A DNA stretch of 64,000 nt from Paracyclopina nana (lineage: Eukaryota > Arthropoda > Copepoda > Cyclopoida > Cyclopettidae), in assembly GCA_019096065.1 (NCBI GenBank), contig JAGUCH010000006.1, forward strand, positions 1,260,001 through 1,324,000, in the 5' to 3' direction. Each line of letters starts with the position of its first letter. The stretch's first letter is position 1. Under the pieces are notes generated by a model. The model saw only the letters and a list, made by a program, of their open reading frames with translations. It was not told the DNA's origin and ran no database searches. The position numbers and the translations under genes are program-made. Shown piece after piece: positions 29,688 to 43,570 of the stretch.

Positions 29688-32600
29688 TAAGCCAATTTAA
29701 AATAATCAGCTAGATAAGCAGTAATTGACAACTGACCGCGCAGGTTGTAAATCTCACTGCGCGAGGAGTGAGCGGTGACTTTGTCACTTTGCAATACAAG
29801 GGAACGTGTCAGGACTGATTAGCATCTCGGAGACTCGGAATTGGCTTCATTATCTTAGACGACCTCATTATTGCCTCATGCCTTATGGAATGACTCCGGT
29901 GTCCATTTTTAGCAGGGGAGGCTATTAGCGTTGAGTATATGTCATTATCTGCTTTTAAGCTGGTGAGGAATGCAGTGGAGTAGGCTGAGCTATTTCTCTT
30001 TTACTTATGCTACTTAGCTGCATCAAAGAGGCCCCGCTCAGCTTTTTCTCCTTTTAAAAAGCTAAAAAGTGCCAGCCAAATATGAAAAAAGCTCACTTTC
30101 AATCAGAGAACCCAATCGGAAGTTTCAACCATGATTTGGCTAGTTTATCAAAGTAATATAGGTCAGTGGGCCATCCTCTACTCTAGACTTGATAAAACCA
30201 TTTCTCTCGTGCTTCGTAAAAACAAGTGTACGAAATTCCATTGTCTTATTTTTAAAAAGTGCATGATAAATTGTTTAGCAGGCAAGTCTCTGCAAAATAT
30301 ATGAATAGGTGGCATTTTTAAGGTATGCCATCCCTTATCAAAGTTATGGTGGTGTGGAATTCAAAGAAAAAAGTTCACTCGGAAATTCTGACAATCGATG
30401 AAAAATTGGTGCCCTGGTAACTGTCAAATTCTCGAGGCTATAGATCAAGCACCGCAAAAAGAGGTTTTGAACGTAGTGCTTCGCCAGCCTGCTTCAAAGC
30501 ATTACACTTCTGCCAACAACTGCAGCTGCAGGAAAATCCCATCGTCGAAATCGATTGATTGATGTTCGGCACACATTAGAACAAAAGCTCGAGAAAACGG
30601 GAAAAACAAACTTTTAAGCCTTTGAAGGAAAAGTTTGCACAAAAACTGCTGGAAAAGCTAACAAGTTATGGGCCTACTTGGCTATACAAAGAAAGAAATA
30701 ATTCTTGAGCTTTGCTGACAGAATAAAGCTCTTTTTGTGCTAATTATTGATCGTGCAACCTCATACAATCTTAGGTGTATATAGTTAAGCCAAAACTAAC
30801 AACCTTGTTATATAAACATTGCAGATATCCACGTATACAAAGGAAATGACATATCTAAAAGGTTGCAGCACAAATTGAATTCGACAGCCGAATGGCTAGA
30901 CTTGCCATAAATAAAGTAAAAAAATTGCTCGTAAATCAAGATATTTCGCAGCATATCGGATTTGAAGCATCTTTTCTACAGTGTCAGCACATGCTGGTTT
31001 CATTTTCCGCTCCAGGATTAATTTGGCTGGTTTTGTTAATCAGCCATGGGAGACTCGACAGAAGCTGGTTGGACTCGTTTTGCAAATTACACTGCTAATC
31101 AACGCCATTAAAGGGGAGCCCCATTATTTCAGTCCTTTTGATTGCATTTCATTATAATGAGTATATGGCGATGACAGCTGCACCGTGGCAGCATAATGAT
31201 GATTCATTTTGCAAAAGAGGATCACGCGAGATTCAAAAAGAGAAAATATGACATAGCATGGTGGCATTCATATTCATTGTGCCAAAATACACCCTTAATG
31301 GAGTCTCTGCTGGCTCGCAACTTTTCAGACTCTTACACATAAAATAGCTCCTGCAGCATCCAGCTAACGCAGTGCATATAGTGGAAGGAGCCAATCAAGG
31401 AACTTTTTTTTCAACTTCTTGGCATTACCACTTCTATTCTCATGCACTCTTCCAACTCTGGTTGGTGAAAATTATGCGAAAAAAGAATGCTAAATGGCCC
31501 TTGCGTGAAGATGAGCCAGCATAACCTGGTGGCCACAAAGGCTCTTCTCTGTGGCCTTCACGGTGCGTGAAAAATTTCACAGAAATGTACCATAGTCGTG
31601 TACTCGCGCGCTTTTAATTGGCCTCTGGTGAGCAATTTCGCGGAATCAAGCAAGCCACATAAAGGTGTCTAAAATAACTTATTTTCTGCCGCAAAACCAG
31701 ACTTATATTGTTCCCCTTTTTACTTTAGTACGTGAGAAGGTGCAGCTCATTTCGCTAATGGCTTTGAAACACAGATAAAAGCTGAAAGTTTGACCCAGTT
31801 GAGCTGCTGCTGCTGCATCAAGGCCAGCCAATTTTGACCCTATTCTCTGGTTAATGAGGGACAATCTTGAAATCTGACTGTTGCTGCTTTCTTTGCTATT
31901 CTCGGCGCGTCCTCTCTTGCTCGTGAATGGGCTACTTCCTTATCAGGTGGAGCAACTTCTTTTGTGCCGGATCATATGGCCCTATAGAAAGATAAATGTT
32001 GGTCGTACATTTTCTAGACTAGTTTAGGACACACATGCAAGCGAAGTCAGGGTAGTGTGTGTATATATCAGGCTTCCACTAGTTGTTGTTGCTGGATATG
32101 TCACTTATTCTTTTGAGTAATGGCTCCTCAGAGAATGCTTGTCACGGAGCCCAGACTCTTCACCTTTTCTTCCTTTTGGCCTGAAAAAAAATGGGCTAGA
32201 TCTTATTTCAGTCTGCTGATGCCCAACTATCAAAGCCCCAATGCTCGGCTAATAGAGGCAAAAAATCAGGACGGGAAGCAAGTAAATGTTACGAAGGGAT
32301 ATTGAAGTAGAGAAGCGTAATAAAGTTTAGAAAGCCCAACTAACGCAGCAACTGCTTCTGGGGATTTTCACGCGGCGGTGCTCCAATTCTGAAATAGAAT
32401 TTACACTCGCAAGCATAAGCCTCGCGTTCCTTTTTCAAGCTTAACTAGGACGAGCACCGCAAAACCACTTTAAGGCGAGACTATGCCACTTTTGCGGAAC
32501 ACCCGGTATTTCTTGGATGCTGTATGCTTAGTGTTCTTTTTTATGACGCTCACGGGATATTGGACACATACTGAGGGATTTACCCTGTCCAAATCACAAC

Positions 32601-32760
32601 AAGGCTAAATAAGAAAGTGTAGTTGCTGTCCCCTTTTTTCCCCTGTACCACAGCAAGGATGTGAGTGTGCACAGCTGCAGATCAGGGTGAAAAAAAAACA
32701 CACAAGTCGTTTGTCAACCTTCGCATATTCATGAGGCCACGACAACGAAAATTCGCTCGT
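29688..32760. other. Intergenic, no gene seen
   Basis: AT-rich; short ORFs only, with no splice-consistent or domain-like content on either strand. Confidence 0.5.
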
Positions 32761-32768
32761 GTGTCAAC

Positions 32769-32774
32769 TTTATT
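32769..32774 (-). terminator. Polyadenylation signal AATAAA
   Basis: Plus-strand tttatt, about 150 bp beyond the stop of the minus-strand membrane protein gene. Confidence 0.55.
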
Positions 32775-32922
32775 TTCACGATGATGATATGTCACAGAAT
32801 GCACTCATATTTCTTGGGCCTGCTGCGATGGATGTGTGGGTGTATACAAAATGACTAGATCAGGGGGAATGACGAATAGTAAGTATTTAGTAGAGGATAT
32901 CACCGAGCCAAAGTCGCCGTCA

Positions 32923-35900
32923 TTAGAGAGGAGAAGTTTGCCATTGCATATCAGTGAAGAGGGGCGACCTTTCGTGGCTTTTTGCCTCGCCTTCATCGCT
33001 GCTGCTTTCGTATAGCGATGAGCCATTAGCAGAGCTTTCTTCGTCGTCATTAGCATGATGACCTCCGAGGCCATTTCCTTTTGATTGCGATACATGCCTC
33101 TTTGTTCTATGCTTTTTTCTCCGCTTCCTTTGAAGATCTTCCTCGTGTTGCTTAATGCAGTTGCTCCTTGGGGGAGGAAGAGGTTTGGGACGAGGCCTCC
33201 TTTTGTCCTCCATGTCATCTGCTGCTGCTGCTGGTGCTGGTGGCCTCTCTTGATGACGACTTTTCCCCTCCACTCCTCTGGATTTTTGCTGGTCATTTCT
33301 GGCCGCCATCAAGCTGCTTTCAATCTGTTGCAAAGGCACCAGGTCCTCATTTCGAGGCTGTCGAGGCCCATTGTTGTTGCTTTCACTTTCACTGCGACGG
33401 TGGCGGACGTTGCCATTGTCCTCGTCTTCTTGTTTAGCGTCAGTTGATGAACAATTGACATAAAGCCTCGCAGCTGTAGAAGAGGATTCCTGACTGCTTC
33501 TATTATCACGTCCATCATCGTCATGGCCTTGGCTGAACCGAGGCCACTCATCAGTGCCCGAAAAATCCGTCCAAGCCTCTTTCGGCAGGATATCGTCTGG
33601 ATTAGGCATAACTACGTGATTACACGAGCTACTGCTCGTCGGAGCTCGGCCCAAGGTTTTGCTCTGCATATTCAGAGGCCGCGATGATTGGGCAAGAACC
33701 CGCTCAAAGTTGTGGCTACTATGCTGGTCAAATTGGAGGGGCGGGGCTACCCTTAAGGTCATCCATGGAGGCTGAGCACTCTGAGTCTGCGGCTGGCCCA
33801 CGTGTGACATCGTTTGGGGCTTGGCTTTTGCTGTTCTGCTCCGTTTCCTCCAAAGAGACGAGAAGATGCCAAAATTGTTATCATCATTGCTCCTGCTTTG
33901 AACCACAACCACATTATTTTTGTTCCAAGTCTGCTGAGGCTGCTGCTGCTGTTGCATGATGAGCCTCGTGCCTTCTTTTTGCAGCGTGGCGGGCTGCTGA
34001 AGCCTGCAGCCTCGAGATACTAGGTTGTTATTCCGAGGCGGAGGCCATAAACCGGGGCTCTCTAGCCGGCAAGCAGGAGGCGAATATTTGCCATTCTCTT
34101 TGGTATTTACACAGGGAAGAGGTTGCTGCCCAAGCATCAAAGGCCCTCCATTGTCCTCCGGACACGAGGAAGACGAACACGAGCACGAAGAAGATGAGAT
34201 TGTGGCCGTTGGGCAACATCGTTGGTGGTGGTGTTGCTGTTGGCAACATCTTTGAGTCGGTTGAGCTTTGATACTGCTCCGGCCGGAGAGCGAGGAGGAA
34301 TGCCCACTCAAAGACAGGTTAGGCCGAAGTGGAGGCTGCGAGGGAGGCTGCTCGCCAGAACTGGCTGTGGTGGCGGTGGAAAACGAGGACTCCACTAATA
34401 ATGCATTATTGCTCGGTATGGCTGGATTGTACACCGAGCTATATCCGGCCACCATCACGAGGTCGTTGGTGCCGTTGTCAGCCTCATTATTGCGGAATAG
34501 CATCCTCTTGATCGAACTGAATGCGGAATCTGGTTGCTCCAACGGCCTGGAATAATGGCCTCCATAAGGATCTGCAATGGAGCAAAAAACGGTCACTTTA
34601 ATAAGCTCACGAGTTTTTAAAATGATGAAAAGCATTTTCTTTTATGTATCTTGTGCATAATGCACGCGGTTCGAACATTTTTCAAATTGATGCATGGCTA
34701 CATGGTTTCTTCCCTGCTGCAGCGCAGTTTCAGGGTATTTCTACTAGAATATTAAGGGCCGCCATACATTTTCAGCCACTTTTTCAAGGTGGAGCAATTT
34801 ATCAAAATTCCCTCTGACCCCCACGATATCCACTCTTATATCTGCCCTATCAGGGGATTAAACGGGCTGTCAGGCAATTATACTGTCCCGGCAGCTCCTG
34901 AGATTTTACGTTTTCCTGGGTGGTCTAGCATTAGCTAAGATCATGTAGACTTGTCAGGCACGCTTGTCTGTCTATGTGTGTGTCTCACGGTAAAAAGGTC
35001 TAAAAGGACTGCTGATGCAAAACTCATGTAGTCTGCATCACGCATGACATACATACCTTCGTTGAGGAGCACTTCTTCGTAAATGCGACTTTCGTTGTCA
35101 TTGAGGTGCAGCAAGTTATTTTGGGGCACATAGCCATTGTAGAGGGAGCTCGGTGTTGGCCCAAAGTCGTATGACTGAAAGAAGTTTCATGTCTATGATA
35201 ACGAATGACAAAGTGCCTTTAGATGAGAATCACTATCTCGATGGGGCGCTCATCTACTGCTCAATGCTTCAAACCGAGTTATTGGAATTGGAAAAAGAAC
35301 CCTGCGATCATTTTTTCCCGATAACCAGCCGATGCTATCAAACACTTGCCTTATATACCCCCTTTTGTTCGTGGAGCTTTTTTCCAATTTGGGGCTCGCG
35401 TTTTTGGCAATTTCTCACTGCATTACTTATTCATGAGCTGGCTGTTGTTGGTATCACAGCTCTGCTAGCTTGGCGCTAACTTTCTGTCTATTTTCATAAA
35501 TAAATGAAAGGAAGATTTAGGAGCAGATGAGCAAACCCCGCATGCAATCATACGCTCTTGGCACGGCGTGATAGCGGTCAAAATAATGAGCCATTTCATT
35601 GAGGAATACGTGCTATAAAGTTGTACCTGTTGAGATAAGCCTGAAGTGTCTCTGACAATGGGTCGATGATGGTGGTGATGATCTAGAAGGTACGAGGACG
35701 TGGTGGTGGTTCCAAGGGTCGGCTGCATGGCGCCGGAGTTGGCCCGGAAAAAGTGGATATTTGCATCGTCGTAAATGAGTGGATGCTCAGAGCTCTCCGT
35801 TGGCTGGCAAGCCGAGTCGTAGCTCGATTTGGAGCGAAGGTAACTAAGCCGATTGCGACTCCTCCACCTGGAACAGGGATATAAAATAACATAAGGATTC

Positions 35901-38900
35901 CTTTTTTCTCCTCCGTCTCCTTTTTTCTACTTCCGCACACACACACTCGAGTCTTAGCTGCTTTTGTGGTCAACGCAGTAATTGGATAGGAGAAATCTAA
36001 TCAAATGGAAAATGGCAGAGTTGCCAAGAAATTCTCCGGCTTTGTTCGCAACCAGTATAAACCATATAGATGATGGATAGGCTATAAAAACCTTTCCCCA
36101 GGAGCAACCATATATACCCTACCTCCATCTTCTTATATAGCAAGGTATGGGGCAAAAAAGGACCACCAAAAAGTGCTGACTTGACACCTTTTGTGGCGTT
36201 AAGGGATCGAGAAGCTAAGGGTGCACAGCATTTCCTTTTGATTTTTCTGAGTGCTTTCCGACCCTAGAAAGTTATGTGCTAATAACTCACGGACGCGCGA
36301 CGGCTGCTCGTGCTACTTCTACTATACGCGCGTTCATGGAGGAAAGCTCTCTTTCCTTCATAGAACTTGTTGGTTTTGGGATGCACTGGTTTTACGACCT
36401 GTTCAGGAATTTTTTCTCCCAGAACAAAATTGTTTTTCCACTATGCCATTACCGTGCCAGGATTCCATTTTCCCTGCCTCGCATTAACTCCCGAATGTGT
36501 GTGCGTGTGTTTTGCATCCCCATTCAGCTACTCTGCCCGCGCTACACATACACAGAAACGCGGTGAGGTGGAAAGCTGGAAAATCGAGAGTCCCATTGCC
36601 ATATGTCGAGCAGAGCTCGGAAAGTAATTTAAAAACTTTTCTCTCCTTCTCCATGGGACTCACACAGAGCAGTATACTAATATCTTTGAAAAAGCAACTT
36701 ATGCTCTCGGGAGTTGCTCGAGGAGAAGGTAGAAATTATGGGTGGAACTGTGCTATTGTGTGCTTGGGAAATGCAGCAGCACAAAAGTAAACAACAGTAA
36801 GCTTTCTTTCTCCTTTTGCTGTATACTAGATATGAAAAATACTATTACATCCCGAAAGAACCCAGCTTAAAGTTAGCATCAGCATTCACTTGCAGTTCCT
36901 TAACACAAGCATGCGACACAACATTGCAGGGAGCCCCTGAAAAAAAATTTCCGGAGAAAGCGTTGCCACCATTTTCCCTGTGATAGATTAAGATTGACTT
37001 CCTACCACCTCACTTACTACGTATTTCCATATTAAAGAAGCTGGGCTACGTAAGCAGAGTGAGGGCTAAATCTATTTGAATATTTTAGCTCAGGCTAATT
37101 CTTCACAATAGACCTTCTACCGAGTCTTTGATGTCTTAGCTCATTTCCCAGGTTGATGCGGTGGCCTTTTTTTGTGTGTGCACAAGAGAAAAAAGTGCCA
37201 CGAGCTATTGAATCGTACGCGAAAATAGCAGTAAATCTCTTTTGTCTCCTCATTTTATCTATCTCTCCCATTTCCGCACTTACCTTCTCCAAGCGACGAA
37301 AATGGCCAGGCAAAGCAGGAGAAAGAGCAGGCCAACCGCCCCAAGGACCAGTGTCATCCAGTTAGTCAGCGTGGAGTCGTCCAAGCCCGACGTCGATTTG
37401 ATTGAGGGCTGCAATCATAGAAAATTGTTTTTCACCATTTTATTCTGAAGAGAAGTGCCTCGGGCCTTTGCGACAGAGTATCTCACAGATTTTGCCCCAA
37501 ATGTCCCAAAGCAGATAAATACACCGAATGGCTGCGAGGCATATGAGAGGCGCAGACAAATCTTTTCAAAACGTGCTAACAAATCCATTTCGATACGCTT
37601 TGTAGCGCTCCCCCAATTCACAACGATTCAATGGAACCGAAACACGATTCGAGTGGATTTTCAGTGCGAAATTCAACCGTAGAAAGAAGGCAAGATTGAA
37701 AAAACAACAGTAGGCTTTAATGAAAAAACTTTTGCAGCAGTAGTGTGCGAGTTGTAAACAAAATGCCATTTTCAGCGGAGATCTCCTCGTCGAATTGTTT
37801 GCGGAAACTCTCAAGTTGACATGATGTTTACCCGGAATGGCTGTAACGCAGGGCAAAATCAATCTCTCGCGTGCTTGATGCAAAAACTCGAGCTGCAGCG
37901 CAAACTCAACTGATGAATGAGCCATAAAAGATTAAGATCGTGTTTGTCACGATATATGAAACACGCCCCTCCGCAGGCATTACATGAAAGTATTGCAATG
38001 CGATCTCGCTATATAAGCATCGATCAAATCTCAAATCTGATACTACAAGAGCTCACAACAAAAGCAGCTCAATCACGGTAAAAGGATTCATGACGTGATC
38101 CCACATCCAACCGAGCGTGACTGCATCATTAGACGCTCTGAGCGCAAGATTAAATACTACTGTGTGATGAGAAATGGACCGAATTCACTAGCATTATTCA
38201 GTGACCCCCTAGTTTCGAAAATGAATTTCCAAATTTCCGAGGCCGTGCAGTAATAGATCCGTCACCCTGCATGAGAATTCCCGATGAATGGCTCGGTGTA
38301 CCCGTTAGGTGGGCGGACATTATTATTACATTGTTGCCGGGAAAATTGGAAATTACATGATTATGTGATTTCACTAGTCATCAATAATATTCACGAGACA
38401 GCTCTTGCGTACACATTGTCTTCATTTTTCGCCGGCAAAGATGACTTTTGGAAGGTTTCGTAATATGGTCGGCCTTGATGAATTGAAGGGCTTAAAGTTG
38501 TACGCGCACACACAAAAAAGAAGCTGCAAGTAGCCAGCCTATCTACTTAGCATTCTTCTGCCTTGTTCCCTAGATGAGTTGGAATGCATGCCTGTGGAGA
38601 AATTTGCGAGCACATTGTATTACGATTTTGTGTTATTGTTATCACGGAATGAGAATTCCACTGCCCGAAGAAAAACCTGCTCAATTTAAAAGTTGTTTCT
38701 CTGTCGTGATTGATCCCACTTGCGATAAGGTGGACATTTTAATCGCGCGGGTCCACCAACCTGGCCATCAACCTCATTCACCCAAGTGATATATTAAAGA
38801 GATGTAGCAGTATGGTCTACTCACAAACGTTGTATCACAGGAGGCCAATTGAGAGTCCAGGCTGTTTGGAATGGTAGTTTTCTGACAAAAAGTGACCCGA

Positions 38901-39015
38901 GCCTCACCATGGAGATCTTCTGGCAGCATAAATTCAGGCAGAGGTGGAGGTGGAATCCGAAAAGGTGGCGGAGGTGGGCCTGGGCCCCAATCATCTTCGG
39001 AGACCATTGACTTCC
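32923..39015 (-). CDS. Single-pass type I membrane protein, 3' exons, long polar cytoplasmic tail
   Basis: Exons in transcript order: 39015-38825 (5' border tentative), 37408-37284, 35867-35627, 35174-35057 and 34571-32923. All junctions have GT-AG signals and matching phases, giving about 773 codons. Exon 37408-37284 holds the membrane span (WMTLVLGAVGLLFLLLCLAI) followed by RRWRSR, a stop-transfer charge cluster. Before it comes an extracellular juxtamembrane stalk with a Pro run and two cysteines. The ~690-residue tail is rich in Ser, Gln, His and Asn, with RIYEEV and SSLYNGY tyrosine motifs, poly-Gln, a Pro-rich PKPLPPPRSN motif that could bind SH3 domains, and a basic RKRRKKHRTKR cluster. 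The architecture suits a cell-adhesion or guidance receptor, but no extracellular domain is seen and I cannot name the family. Upstream exons must lie to the right; the signal-peptide ORF at 48496 is one candidate first exon. Confidence 0.7.
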
Positions 39016-39120
39016 CTGAGGATGTGATGGAGGCTATTGTTCGAGCAGCTGAGGTCATTTTCACTTCACATCACCACCATTAGGAAAGGCAGCTAGCATA
39101 TTGGAGCAGCAGCGTAACCC

Positions 39121-39141
39121 AAAACAACAACAACAACAACC
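39121..39141 (+). repeat. (CAA)n microsatellite
   Basis: Six or seven consecutive aac/caa triplets just upstream of the juxtamembrane exon, next to a possible splice acceptor on the minus strand. Confidence 0.8.
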
Positions 39142-42100
39142 TGGAAAGAATAATTGAATATCAATTTATGATCATCAATGAATGAGAGCAGACCCCCGCG
39201 TGACCTTTACTTCCTTATTTGAAAAGCAGTTTGCATAATGATGCCCTGCATACTTTGAATACAATGGAAAAAGCCTATCAGAATTGATCAGCCTGATTAT
39301 TGAATGTGAGAAGCACCCGTTTTTAGCTGCAAATGTTAAATCACGCGCATTGTAATCCGAGGAGAAGTCGTGACAGCTGCGATGCATCAGCACTGCAAAA
39401 AGAAAATTATTTGGAAAATGAAGGACGGGAACTGCCAGCCTAATATTACCTTGTAATCTGCTAATTTTGCAATTTGCTTTGTTCACGAGTCCCCCCTGTC
39501 TACCATAAATATTGGCTCTCTTCACCAAGATCCGCTGTCATGACGGGATTTTTAACTGTCCATTATTATTACAGCGGTGAAGCCTTGACCCGGTGCTCCC
39601 ATCAATTGGTCATTTTTTCTTTGAAAAACTGCGAGGCACTAGATGAAGTCATCAGTGAACACGACGAAGCGAAAACCATATTGTCGTTTTCAAGCTTAAT
39701 TCTAAGTACCGGAAAACAATAATTTCGCATGTCGCACGTACGCCACCTAATCAGCACCAGCCCTCTGGCTTTTCCATGCCATGCACAAGTTTGGTGCAAT
39801 TTAGGCCACAGTTTTTCAATTTTTCCTCTTGCTGCGAGAGTATTCCAGTGGCTATGACAGACCTATAATTTGCCAAGAAGGTTTAATGCCACATAGGAGG
39901 CCGAGAAGAAAATGCTACATCAAACTGGACCCCCCTAATTATGAATCGTACGCACTTTTACCCGACTGCCGTGGGTGGTGGTAATTGCTCCAATGAAATT
40001 GCACTTAGTCAAGAAAAAAAAGGGAACTTGAGACTGCTGCTAATTATGTGCCTCAGGTACGAACGTTCTGCACACAAAAATTGGGAGAAAATAAAAAAGA
40101 TGACAGCGATTGCAGCAGGCAGAAACGTTCCATTTTTCACATGGAAGTAGTACATATAAAACCCCGCCTTGTTATTTATGGTTGTGAAATTACGGTGATT
40201 TGCAAAAATTTCGCCCAAAGCAATTAAGTTTTTCCTCGAAAGAAATATGAGTTGTAAAATCAACGTTCGAGGAATCGGAACAGCTATCATCATCCAACTT
40301 TTTTGTCATGATGGCAAGGCAAAAAAAAAATCTTTTAATCACGCAATTTGCAAATATGTATACTCACATTTCTGCAAAATTTGGCGGCGGCGTTTTTTGA
40401 CGCCTTCGAATGCCAATTTCCATGATTTGCACAGGAGTAAAACCAGATGCAATGTTCAAATTGCTCGTGCGGTGGTGTGGCCAGTAACCATAAAGCCTAC
40501 GCTTGAATTAAGCTCAAGAGTCCAATAACCTTTTTTCCAGCCATTTTTGCTTTGCGACCAGGTGCAAACATACAAACAAGGGCCGCAATGAGACCTCGAA
40601 ATTAGCCAACAACAGCCAAAAAAGGAGCTTCGCCTGATTTGGCACAGAGACAAAGATGTCAATAAAAACTTTCACGTGATTCAAGGTATCCCCAGCCATT
40701 TTGACGAACAATTTAACTTAGTTCGGTCGGTATCAGGGGTAGACTTCATGCTGTGTTCATTTTATTTTTGAAAAAGCCACTTTCGCGGATTTTCTAAATT
40801 AAAATGTTCCCTCCTGCAGCTATCCGATTTTCCGATCAGCTGAATGTTTATTTTGATTTTTTAAACTTTTAAAGTGTGAGGTACGAATAATTTGGACGTT
40901 CCTAGCTCTTGCTTCATGGCAATCTTCAACAATGTAGGTAAGAGAATTTAAAAATGTCGCCTCAAAATCTGGATGTGACATAGCTCATTGATATGAAAAG
41001 AAGTGGAAACTCGCTGCAAAGTGACCGAACGTAGCCTTGGAAGTATATGATCTTGTTCAAAGGGACTTTTTCGCCCCTTCGGCCAAAAATGTCGGAGAAT
41101 GTAAGTCTCGGAAAATCTGAGTGTACGCACCAAGAAAGTTTCTGTGAGTTTAATTCCTTTCAAATCCGGCTTATGCTTGCTGCCACAATCATGTCGAGTT
41201 TTACAGCTCCCTTATGGAAATGACAGCAAAGTCCTTCAAAATCCATGAAAGGGTTTGTGTCGTAGAAAGAAAACAAACAGCACTTTAAATTCAAATTGTT
41301 CTGCATAATGAAATCCTTCACGAAAAGCTTCAGCTGAAGATAATTTTTGTGCCTTCAGCCAAAAGTGGAGTTTTTCGTTCTCTCACTGAGAAAAATTGCT
41401 TGGAAATGACGCGCACAAAACCTTTTAGAGGGAGTAACTAATGAGACCAAATGAATTGTAACTTTTCATTTCCACCCACTGAAGTTCAATTCACAGATTG
41501 GTCAGAGAGATTCCTGACCTCCTACTGTTTCTTGGCTCGGATTAGTCGGTACAAGGTGTTAATCAGCCGGCTCCCATAATTCAAGCATTGAACAGCAGTT
41601 TGAACTAAGCTTCAATTGCATCCAGATAAAACGTAAGAGCCAGCAGTCGCACAAAGATTTATGTCTCCTTTTGTGCTTGTCCAATCTAGCGGTTTAATCT
41701 TCATTTTCTCTCGGAAAAATACCACGACTCGAAGTGGCTAAAAAATGGCTCAATTCCACGTGGCTCCATTTACTTGTTGACGTGAACAAATTCCGTTCTA
41801 GGCAAAGTAATGCATGACAATTTCTGCTGGAGGAGAAGAAAACAACTTGACTTCCAGGTGCAAATAACATTTTCCAGATGCAGCCAACAGTAGCAGCAGC
41901 AGCAGCTAGATTAATTGCCAGCATAAATTCAACAATGGAAGAAAAGCAGCAAGAAGGCGGCTATTATCGATTTGAAAAGTTTACAACTGCTGTCTCATGT
42001 CATTTTGCCAAACTATCGGAAAGGGAAGAGGAGACCTCAATCTTTATCTTCTTACACAGTGGCCACAGCTTGAGGTGGAGGCTTCCTTCTTCTGCCAGCA

Positions 42101-42401
42101 GGAAGTTGATCTCCATTAATTCTTGAGGACTACTTTCCTCATATGATTAGTGTAGACAAAGAGCACTGGCGGCAGCAGGCGAACCAGCTTTGGCAAAAGT
42201 TTGTCACTGTTGTGAGACAAAGAAGGAGAAGAAGGCTTTGATCCCAATTTCTTATATGACAACCGTCGTACGAAGACTAGACTTATCGATCTGGAGTAAG
42301 AATCGTGATCGAATGAAACCGTGACGAAAGTCGGATTGCCATCAATGACAGCCGGTGTTGCGTAGGATAAACCATTAGGCTCACATGATTCCACGATTGT
42401 A
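39142..42401. other. Probable intron or intergenic sequence, no exon confirmed
   Basis: No domain-like exon could be phased. One good minus-strand acceptor (ttttctttttgcag near 39393) precedes a short open stretch but no convincing exon. Confidence 0.4.
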
Positions 42402-42563
42402 CTGTTCAAGTTCGAATCCGCAAAATATCGAAAGGTAAAAATTCGAATAGTGAAATTTCGATCCGCAAAACTTCGATAGGTAAAACTTTGAATAGTAGAG
42501 ATTCGAATAGCAAAAGAATTCTTGGAACGATTAAAAATTCCCCTCCCAAAATATTTACAGAGT

Positions 42564-42571
42564 GTCCTGAT
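42564..42571 (+). repeat. 8-bp target-site duplication, left
   Basis: gtcctgat, identical to 43056-43063. Confidence 0.85.
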
Positions 42572-43055
42572 TAGAGGTGTATCGGGCTCAGGCCCGAGCC
42601 CGAAAGCCCGATACCAATTTCTGGCCCGAGCTAAATAAGACCCCAGCCCGAGCCCGACTCGGGCCGATTTACAGAAAGCCCGAAAAAGCCCGAAGTCATT
42701 TTCAAAAAGCCCGAAGTGGCCCGAATGACATTTTTTAAAAATTCAAAACTTTAGAAAAACAATTGCTCCAGATTGTGAGCTTTAATATTGAGTTTGATTG
42801 TTAAGTATCCCTTCATTTGCATAACCTTCAGTAATTGATGAGAATTTCATAACAATAAAGTGATTTTTATTCAGATTTTTCCTGAAAAATTGTAGATTTT
42901 GTCTCGGCCCGAAAAGCCCGTAACATTTTTTGACTGGCCCGAAAAAGCCCGAAGCCTGAAAAAAAAGTTCAGGCCCGGCCCGACCCGACCCGAGTAATTT
43001 TTTGAAAGCCCGAGCCCGACCCGAGCCCGACATTTCTTGGCCCGATACACCTCTA
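42572..43055. mobile_element. hAT-type MITE, 484 bp
   Basis: A perfect 16-bp terminal inverted repeat (tagaggtgtatcgggc) is flanked by an exact 8-bp duplication gtcctgat at 42564-42571 and 43056-43063. Known: 8-bp target duplications and tag-rich short TIRs are typical of hAT. The interior is full of cccga/gcccg repeats and encodes no transposase. It is nested inside the 42402-43570 element. Confidence 0.88.
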
Positions 43056-43063
43056 GTCCTGAT
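43056..43063 (+). repeat. 8-bp target-site duplication, right
   Basis: gtcctgat, identical to 42564-42571. Confidence 0.85.
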
Positions 43064-43570
43064 CGAGCTCCAAGCCTATCTGAGTCCGTCAATAATAAAA
43101 TTGGGCACATCTCGCTACCTGACAGCTAAGTCTACTTGAGTTTCTAGCCTAAAAATTATAGGCTCGTTTTTTGACGTTTTATCATATATATATTTGCTAA
43201 TATCAAGCACTTGCAAAAATCACAATTCTCAGTTTTTCAGCATTTTTCTCCAATATTTTGCCAAAATATCAGCCATAATAAGCAGGTGAACAGGCCCATA
43301 GAGATCAGATCGGCCGCTGATGAAGAGAGGTTGAATTCATGCCATTTGGCATAAAAGAAGCCTGCAACCACTAAATCTCAATTCCAGAGCATCCTAGCAA
43401 TAGTGCAACGAAGTTGAATTATAATTTTTCATAATCAGTTTTAGCTGCAGTAGCTACACTGATCGAATTTTTGCGGATTGGAACTTCACCTTTCGAACTT
43501 TTTAGCATATCGAACTTTTGCGGATTCGAACTTTGACCTGTCGAACTTTTGCGGATTCGAAGCTGAACAG

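Larger units (their letters stand above)
42402..43570. mobile_element. Inverted-repeat element with subterminal tandem motifs, 1.17 kb
   Basis: Both ends carry ctgttca, two variable bases, then ttcgaatccgcaaaa in opposite orientation, followed inward by further copies of the same ttcgaa..gcaaaa..ttcga motif (42411-42515 and 43458-43562). It is interrupted by the hAT MITE at 42572. No clear target duplication was found, so the superfamily is open. It resembles a small foldback element. Confidence 0.55.

Noticed and set aside
32120..32305. Short plus-strand ORF (61 codons)
   Set aside because: No conserved motif, splice signal or codon bias; expected by chance in a long AT-rich interval.
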